Below are positions 54,101-63,100 of a DNA stretch of 64,000 nucleotides, piece by piece. The notes under the pieces are model-generated. The model made no database searches and was not told where the DNA came from. It saw only the letters and a list, made by a program, of their open reading frames with translations. The first letter of the stretch is position 1. The number at the start of each line of letters is the position of its first letter. Source of the DNA: Burhinus oedicnemus. Lineage: Eukaryota > Chordata > Aves > Charadriiformes > Burhinidae. The stretch is taken from positions 1,175,782 through 1,239,781 of the forward strand of contig VFFE01007669.1 of the NCBI GenBank assembly GCA_008921705.1. Reading direction: 5' to 3'. The position numbers were made by a program, and so were the translations under genes.

Positions 54101-57100
54101 CAACTAATATATTTTAAAGTGCCTGAAGTGCCCAAGAAACCTGTCCCAGACGAGAAGGTACCTGCTGCTGTTCCTAAAATACCTGAACCACTCCCAAGTG
54201 AAGGTATATGGCATCATAGCTATTACTATTACTTCCAAACATAAGCTTTAAAATAGATGTCCTTTTTTCCCATTGTAATGTTTTTAAATTTTTCACTTTA
54301 TACTTTAGATGATACCAGTCTATGTTTCTTGTATCTACTATTATATTTTCTTATTTGGAAGTAAAATACCACTTTCAAAATTAAATATTTTCAAGTCACA
54401 TATGCTCCTACACAGGATATTCTTAATAAAGTGTGTCTCTAAGATAAAAATCAATTCCCACTAAATTTGAGTCTCTTAAAACCTAATGTTTATATTGCTG
54501 TTATAATCTTAAACAAATTGAGAACATTGAAGTTTTTATTCTTTGCCGTTACAATGACTCATCCACGAATTTAACATTTAGTTAATATTGTTCACATAAA
54601 AAATACTATCCTTCAGACAACCCTGATTCATTTTTACATAGAAAGAGAGTAGTTTTCCAAAAGCATGCATTAACTGCAAAGGTAACAGATACTGAGTGAT
54701 CGCATATCCTAACATGTATTTGTCTGTGTCTGTTGGAGTAGCTTTCTTTTTAGTGATATCTGCGTAATTGTTCATGTGAAATGATCTTATCATTGGAAAC
54801 TTACACCAGTTGTCAATATTCTTTAAAGAATATGAAATCGTAAAGGAGATTGAGCCTGAAGAAGCAGAAGAAATTCCAGTTGCAGAAGTAGAAGAAGCTT
54901 TACCAGTTGAAGGTATACAAAGTACCTACCTAGAGGCTGCTGGACACCTTTCTTTCATTACTGTGCAGTTTTTTTCTTGCTCTGTCATTCTTCGCACACG
55001 TGCCTGTGTGTTGTAGGTCTCTGCGTAATACTTCCTCTGTTATTATGTTTTGGAAATGAGTTCTGATATCTTAATTCTAAGTACAACATACAGATAATTT
55101 TAAATGCTTTCATTGTTTCTTGTCAACGAGAGTCTTCCTGTCATTTGGTTTCCCACCTTTGTTATCATCTTATTAACATGCTTTTTAAAGTCATCTTGGA
55201 TATTTGGATTGTACGCATGCTACAAAGCAATAGCTTAAGGCTCTTTCATGCTCCCATTTAATTTAATGAGATTTTTTCACTTGCTTCATTGGAAGTAGAA
55301 AATGACTGTCTTTACATTTGTACATTACTCTTCACATAACTACTGTGGTAGTAAATTTATAGTAAATCTACCTAATGTTATTTAAAGCACTGGAACCTGA
55401 AAAGAAGATCCCTGAAAAGCGAAAACCACCACCACCTACTCCACCAACCGAAGATATTAAATTGGCAAAAGAACTACTTAAAGGTATAATCATCTGAAGC
55501 AACAATTAACAGTGGGAACTGAAACATATAATCCTTTTAAATTATACTGATGAATCTTGAAAAGCATGCTTTTAAAGAGATCACTTTGAATCTTTTTTTT
55601 TCTTTTCTAATTTACTATTGCTCTAATGGTGCGCCTTACTAATGCTCAATCCCTTATGAATTTTTACCAGTGTTATGCCATGTCAGTTTACATGGGTTCT
55701 TTTCAATAGTTACAGGAAAAATCTTAACCAAGTTAACACATTCTTCTATCCTTAACATAATTCTTCTATCTTTAACATGTTCTTATAAATGAAAAGAATC
55801 CCCAGCAGTAACTTGCTGGTGTTATATACGAACACGGGTTTCAGATCAACCGTGCTTCCTACAGATCATCTGACTTCTTCTAAACAGTTAATCAGCCGGC
55901 ATCTTAGCTTTGTAGCTCTTGTCTTTCTATTATGTCAATAGTATTAATCAGTTGTTTGGATTTTTAAAAAAGTTCTTTTCTTTTTTTGAATCTAATGATG
56001 TGTATGGTAAAATTCAAATAATTTCCTTTAAAGCTCCTGAATCAAGAAAGAAAGTTGTGACTGCAAAACCTGGTGAGCCTCCAAAATTGGAACCCCCACC
56101 TGCTAAAGGTACCTAGCTAATATAAGAATCTTACTTAAATTAAGCCTCTCATGAGCCCAAAGTTGTAGTTCTTGGTATCTTCTTCTTCTTTAATTTGCTC
56201 AGAAATATCAAAAAGCTGTCTATGTTAGATTATGCTCAGCAGTGGACTCCAGTCTTAGATGTATATGTTCATGTTATATTTATGTCCACTTTAATTTCCC
56301 ATCATGCAATCTATGAGGTGCAAGAGACAGAATCACAGAAGAGTGAGAGAGGTTTTATGAGTTTTGTCACTTGTGTAGATGCTCACTTTGGTTCTCTGCT
56401 TGGGGAGAAAGAAAAATAATATATTGTTTAAATATATATAGCATTGTTCAAACATATTTAGTTTATTATTTGTCTGAAATGTAACTTATTTTTGTAAGAG
56501 GACACTTTCCAGAGATGAATAATGAATAATGAATTGAGCAAGCTACTTTACAAGTAGCTTATATTTTTCATGTATACTGGAGCTTAAGACAAGCTAAAGA
56601 GCTTAGAAGTGAACATCTCTTCTTAATTCTGTTCTAAGTTCAGAAATTAAGCTAACTGGATCCTTATGAACATAATAGGTAGACAGTTCAGATGAATAGA
56701 TATGTAACATAAGCCTGTAATGAAGGAGGAAAAGGAGATAAAAATGTTACTATGATAACTCTCTTTGGATACATAACCTTTGTAGTTTTGTCAACCCATA
56801 TTTCTCTTTTGTTGATTTGCATGAAAATTTCCTCTTATGCATAAGCCTAGAAGAGAACTGTATGCAAATAATAGTGAAAAAGTATTAAAACTATTTACTT
56901 CAATCTTGGCAGTTTTACTTTGTTTTTTAATATTCAGTAGCAGACCAGCATTTGATTTATGTGTTTGGAATGGTTAGTTATTGGTTAGCGCTTACTACTG
57001 TTATGAACCCATAATAAAATCTGGAATAATATTCTTTTAAGTGCCTGGACTTGTAAAGAAACCTCGCAGAGTAATTCCCGAAGTTACTCCTCCACCAAAA

Positions 57101-60100
57101 GAAGAAGTTGTTTTGAAAAGAGGTATAGTCACTTGGCTCTGTTTTAAAAAAAAAACCAGCATATTAACATTGTTCAGTACACTCCCTTAAGTAACTGTTT
57201 TATGTGTGTGGTATGGAAAATTACACAAACAAAGTTCTACCTGATGTCTGTTTCTTGGGGAAAGACTTTATAGTTGCAGGGATGAAGTGGGGATATCCTG
57301 AAAATTCATCAGATCCAAAGGACTTGTGATGAAAAGAGAGCAGAACACTGAAAATCTGGTTCCCTGTAACTCTCTTCTGGTTCCTTAATCTCTGTAAAGC
57401 GGATACTAGAGTTCACAGTTTTCCAGTGTCTTCAGCTTCTGGACCCCTAAATATTTTCCAGTGACAGTGTAAATGTTGTTAAAGTCACATATGTAACATC
57501 TGTCTTCTCTTCTATGGTTTACTTAGAAGTACTGCACAGACTGTAGAACCCCATGGTACTGTTGCACATCAGTCCCTTTTCCTACAAAGTCTGGAGCCTT
57601 CTGAATCACTTCATGCTCTATTATTGCTTAGAAAATGGAAACACTAGTTTCGTTTCTCTTTGAAATACCACAGAGGGATGATTCATGCCTATGTATCTTG
57701 CAGCTGACCTTCAGATTCCAGACAACATAATAAAATATAGATACTCAGTTTTTCAGATGACAGTCTCATTGCATATCCAAGACTGATAACTGACAGGACA
57801 AAAATAGGTGAAATAAGTAAAATGAAAACCAAACATTATATAAATTTGGGCTCTCCAAATATAACACTTGATTCAGCTTTGTTCTCTCACTAAAGTCAAT
57901 GGGAGTTTAATCCTGCATTTTTTCCCTGAAAATCATCTATAACTGCAGTTAGATATATTAAGTCATCATTTAAATATGATAAGAAATTTATATTATAAGA
58001 AATTTTATTCCATCATAGACAGTTAACATTGACATCATTCCTCTCAGGTGGACTGCTCTTAATAAAAACATCTTTTTGCTCTAGATGACTTTGGATTTTG
58101 AAAGGCTTTCAGAATAGTGTCTTGAATAGTTACACAAAATCTTCCATTTATATTGAACTATATATTTTACATTCCTGTTTCTTCATGATTGTTGGTAAAT
58201 TTTTAATCTTTTGTCTTGTTTGCTGTCTTATTCTTTTGTTCACCTGTGCTTTAAAAACTGAAATTCCTTTTCTTTTAAAGTTCTTAAAAAGAAACCAGAA
58301 GAGGAAGAACCTAAACCAGAAAAAGAACCTAAACCAGAAGTTAAACCAGTACCTACACCAGTAGAAAAAATTAAGAAACCGGAAGGTATTAGATTACATT
58401 CAAATCTATCTAGTAAAATATAACTAAAAAAAAAATAACATGCCACTTTTAAGTAGTACTCTCTGAAATTCAGGAATGAAAGTGGGATTTTAAAAGATGA
58501 CTTGCATTAACCTAATTGTGTAAATTAAAGCTTTGCTGAAAGCACAGCCAAATTTGACACCCACATTTAGGTCTGAATTCTGCATTTTGGGATTGTTTCT
58601 CAGTCTTCACTGTGTGTGGAAGAGAATTTTACAAATACTTTATAATACTGATAAAAATATAACTACAGCGAAACAGTTAATCCAAGCATTCTTTTAGTTA
58701 ACATTTTGCAAATATTTGTCCCTTTATGCACTTAGTGTTTTTAAGTTATTCAAATCTCACTCTTAAAAATACATATTCCTAAACCTTATGAACATCTGAA
58801 ACTGTTTATGTCTAAAAAGAATGAGAATTTTTAAATATATTTGACATAATTGTATTTGGGGATTCAAGTTGTTTCAATATATTTTACAAAATAAAAATAA
58901 TATTTTAAAGTCCCAGAAGTTCCTAAGAAGAAAACTGAGATACCTGTCATAAAAAAAGAGGAGAAACATGTGCCTGAACCGCCAAAAGGTACAAACATGT
59001 GGTGCTCTTTTTCCTTATTGCAGCAAATAAATGATATTCATTGCTGAATATCATGCTATATTAACATAATGCATTACTGTCATCCAGTCTGTCCATGACT
59101 ATTGTGTCATCATTAACCACTTTGCATTCTTCTGGATTTCTTGTTTGTCTTTAATTCTTCAGTGCTTGAATAATTCATCTTTTTTCCATTGCATCTTGCT
59201 TTACAAGAGGTCGTCTCGAGTTAATTTCTTGCTTTCTGGCTAAATAAAACAAAAAACAATAAATTCTCTCTTTGATTAACTCTGTGTTATTGCTTCTAAC
59301 TTTAATGTTCAATGGCATTACAAAACATGTAAATTAACCTATTTGTAATTGTTGTGTTTGAATGCCAGAACCTAAGCAAGCAGCCATCCCACTTCCTGGG
59401 CCTGAACCTAAACCTGCAGTGGGTAAGAATTCTTTAGTCATGAATAGCGGTGCAGCCTTTCTTGCGTATCTAGTATTTTCCATTCAGAGATTTCTGGCTA
59501 AAAGGGCGTTAAACAAATGTCTTTAGTATTGCTAAGACTGGAACTGTCATACAATCTACAGAACATTTTAAAGACCATCATACTTAAAACAAGATTATTT
59601 ATTAAAACAAATATATGAGAACTCTTTTTTTGTTTTTGTTTTGTTTTGTTTTGTTTACAGCTCTGAAATCTCCAAAACCAGCAGCAGAACCAGCAACAGC
59701 TGTTACTACTCCAGTGACAGTCCCAGTGGTTGGAAAGAAAGCAGGTATTTATGTTTATTCTATGCTATTTAGGGTTTTTCTCTCTGAGATACCTAAATAT
59801 CTTCAGGATAAGGAGAATGAAGAGCTATACAATCATATGACTCATTCATTACAAGAAGATTTGAGGTCCTATTCAAGGATCTTGTTATTCTAGGTACTAC
59901 CACCTAATCTAAAAGACAAATGTCTCTGATATACCATAGAGATGAATCTGTGCTGTTGTTTCTGGATGGTGATACGTGTGGCTTTCTTTATTGTCGTACT
60001 ATGAAATTTGTGTATTCTGTTGATTCCTTGATGTTGTTTATGTCCTGATGTATGTCTTGTGAACTGCATCTTGTATTTTCTGTATAGCAAAAGAAAGGTT

Positions 60101-63100
60101 ACAATTTTCTAAATAATTCTTCTGTTGTTTAGTTTTCTGCTTTTTATTTGTTATTAAAGTCCCAAGGAAAAGTGACAGTGGTGTTGAATAACTAGAGTAT
60201 TGCTACTTTCATCTGATATGCTTAGGACCCTGGATCATATGCTGCTGTGATAAAAAGACCTGTGAAGAGTCCAGTTCCTCTGAAGCACTCTGTGCCTGAG
60301 GTCCATCAGTAGAGCTGATGTACATGCTGCTCGCCCATTGTTCAAAGGGCCTCATGTTACAGTAGAGCTCACATCTTGGGCACTTGAGAAGCCTAATCAT
60401 GAATGTCTCTTGGCTGTTGATTTGGTGAAATAGCCAGGCCTGCAGTGGCATAACTAACCCATTTTATATAGGTGGCCAGATAAGCTTCAGAAAGCTGTCA
60501 TTTTCTGCTACTTTTAACCTGGATTGGATTTAAATTGGCAAACTAGTGGGATAATGCTCTGTACTGCAACAGTGGTTTACTTAGGTCTTCTGTACTGTTC
60601 GTGTCTGCCATTCTTATCCTTCTTTTGTTTTGTGATTTTTTTGTTGTAAGTTTTCTGTTGTGTGGAGAAAAAGTGTTCTATGTTCATTTTATTTCAGGTA
60701 TAGCTGGAAATTTTGTCTTAAAATGTATTGTTCCTGATGCTTATTCTCATGGATTTTAACTCTCTAAATTACCTGTGAAACCTTTGTAGCTGCAGAAAAA
60801 CCTGATGTACCATCTGTACTAAAGCATAGAGATAAAATGCCCCCAGTGGAAGAAGAAAAGCCTGAGTCAATTGTGTTAAAGAAGATTTCAGTTGAGAAAC
60901 ACTTGCATGTAAAAGAGAGAGTAAGTCCTAAGCAGACAGTTCTGGACATTCAGACAGTAGAGCCGTCAGAGTTTAAAATCTCACTGGACACAGCTGATGG
61001 AATACTGACACCAGAGGGAGATGAGCAGGAGAAAGTAGCTCTTGAATATTTTATCTTGGCTCCTGAAGAAGAGCCAGAAATGACACCTATAATTTCAAGA
61101 AAGACTACCCTTACAGGTGAGAAAATAGAAGTTACAATAGATCACATTACTTATGCAAAAGATGAACAACCACTACCTGATGAGGAATTGAAAATGATTT
61201 CTATAGCATCTGAACATGCGGAAAGAGATTCCGGAGAAGTAAAGGGGGATGAAATTAGATCGGTTGTTCACAGGGAAGGTGCTGACAAGTCTGACAAGTT
61301 TAGTGTTCTTCATGAAGGAAAGTTTCCTGTGCATGAAAAAGAAGAGGAAATTGAGTCAACTTACATCCCTAAACCTATACCCAGAGAGCCATATGAGCCC
61401 AGGGACCAAAAAAGACTTCTAGGAAAAGAGACAAAATCAAAAATCAGTTTGCAACCTGAGGATTTTCCCATTAAGGATAAAACTTCATTTGCAAAGGATA
61501 TCACAGAAGAAGAAATAGCTGAAACTCCTCTGCTTAGAAGTGAGGAACAGAGAGGAGATTTTACACTAGAGAAATCTGAAGTTCCTCTTGGAGAATCCAC
61601 GAAGGAGCACGACATACAAAATAAAACTCAATGGATGAAGAAATCTGGTACCACAGTAGCTGAAATTCCTATAGATAAGATTCTTAATAAAGAAGCAAAG
61701 AAACTGGAAATTATTCAAGATGATGAGAAAGATGAGAATCTGGACTTTACAGCAGCAGAACTACATTCCTTAGACCTGTCTGAAGAGACTGAACCAACAT
61801 TGAGAAAAGATGTTGTCTTAGAGCACCCCACTGAAGATGAGGAGGTTACCAGAGAAAAAGCTTATCTAATCTTTAAACCGTCTGTTCTTAAGCCAGAAGT
61901 AGCAGAAAGGAAAGCAAGAGAAAAATATTCTGCAGAGGAAGGAGAAGTTCATTATGAGGAGGGCTCAGGACAATTGTTGACTGAGAAAGCAATCCTAAGT
62001 GATAAAAAAACAGGCAAAAAGATTATATCAGAAAATGAAGAGAAAATTATCTTCGGCACCCACTTAAAAAAAGACAAAATTAGACAGTCAAATGCCCCTG
62101 AAAAGCTGTCTAGGGAAAAAGGAGAATTTGATACAGTGATTACAGAAGGAATGGAAGGTGAAGTTTCCATAGGAGAACATGAAAAGGGAGTCAAAGATGA
62201 AATAGTTGATGGATCTCGGTCAGTAAAGAAAGTTCCTATTCAGCCACCAAGGAGCCAAGATAAAAAACAATGTCAAGAAGTTAATACCATTCAGGATGAA
62301 CGTAAAGAAACTCCAGCCATCAAAAGCAGCAAAGGTAAAACTGAAGAAAAGAAATCTTCTTTGACTGTGGAAGAAATGAAGCCTTCAAGAAAAGAAATTC
62401 CAGAGACAGAAGGTGCATCAGACGAAAAAACATCAGCTAAACATGGCATTGGAAAAAGCACATCTGTTACCATGAAAAAAGAGAAGGGAAAGCCTTCAGA
62501 CAAAATACCATCAAGCAAAGGAATCCCTTCAAATGGAGAAGTTACGTATTCCTCAAGCATAGGTAAGATAATCACTCCCAAGAAAGCAGAAGGAGAGAAA
62601 GAATATCGGAAACCAGAACCTGCTCGCATGCTTGGGCAGGCCAGCAAACTTTTAAGTGAGAACAGGAATTTGGCTGCGCCTGGAGAATCACGTGAAGTTC
62701 TGGATGTTCCTGCAAAGTCTCATGCAAAACGAGGTGAGGAAGACCACTGCCAAATTATTCCACGAGGTGCTTGTACTATTTGCTTCAGGAGAATACAATA
62801 TGCCATTGTGATATTGTTTTCATTCTTTAACACCGTTCACGTTTCCATCTAGTCTGTCAGCTGGCTGTATTGGCATTCAGCCACTCTTGACATGTTTGTC
62901 TTATCTGTGTACATACATCTGTGTGACCAATGTTCATTGTCTTAGTCTTACACTTTTATTATAAGACTGCATAAATCATGTCGTGTGCCATTATCCTCTC
63001 AGAAAAACTTACACATTTTTCTAGTATTCATTTTTCCATCCACTGCAATAAAATCTGTCCTGCATTTCATTCATTTCATTCTCCCATTAAAAATATCTTT

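Larger units (their letters stand above)
47541..60789 (+). other. TTN: Introns over 300 bp, distal PEVK
   Basis: Introns 47541-48299, 49794-51314 (CR1 tail), 51399-52496, 52951-53310, 54204-54828, 54913-55387, 55484-56033, 56109-57041, 57123-58280, 58386-58910, 58989-59368 and 59745-60789. The stretch 52040-53200 is clearly richer in G, C and CpG than the rest. Otherwise nothing recognised. Confidence 0.7.

Noticed and set aside
60160..60195. Exon-like start (attaaag then [10 protein letters not shown] and stop)
   Set aside because: Good acceptor but a stop after ten codons and no in-phase donor; left as unproven relic.
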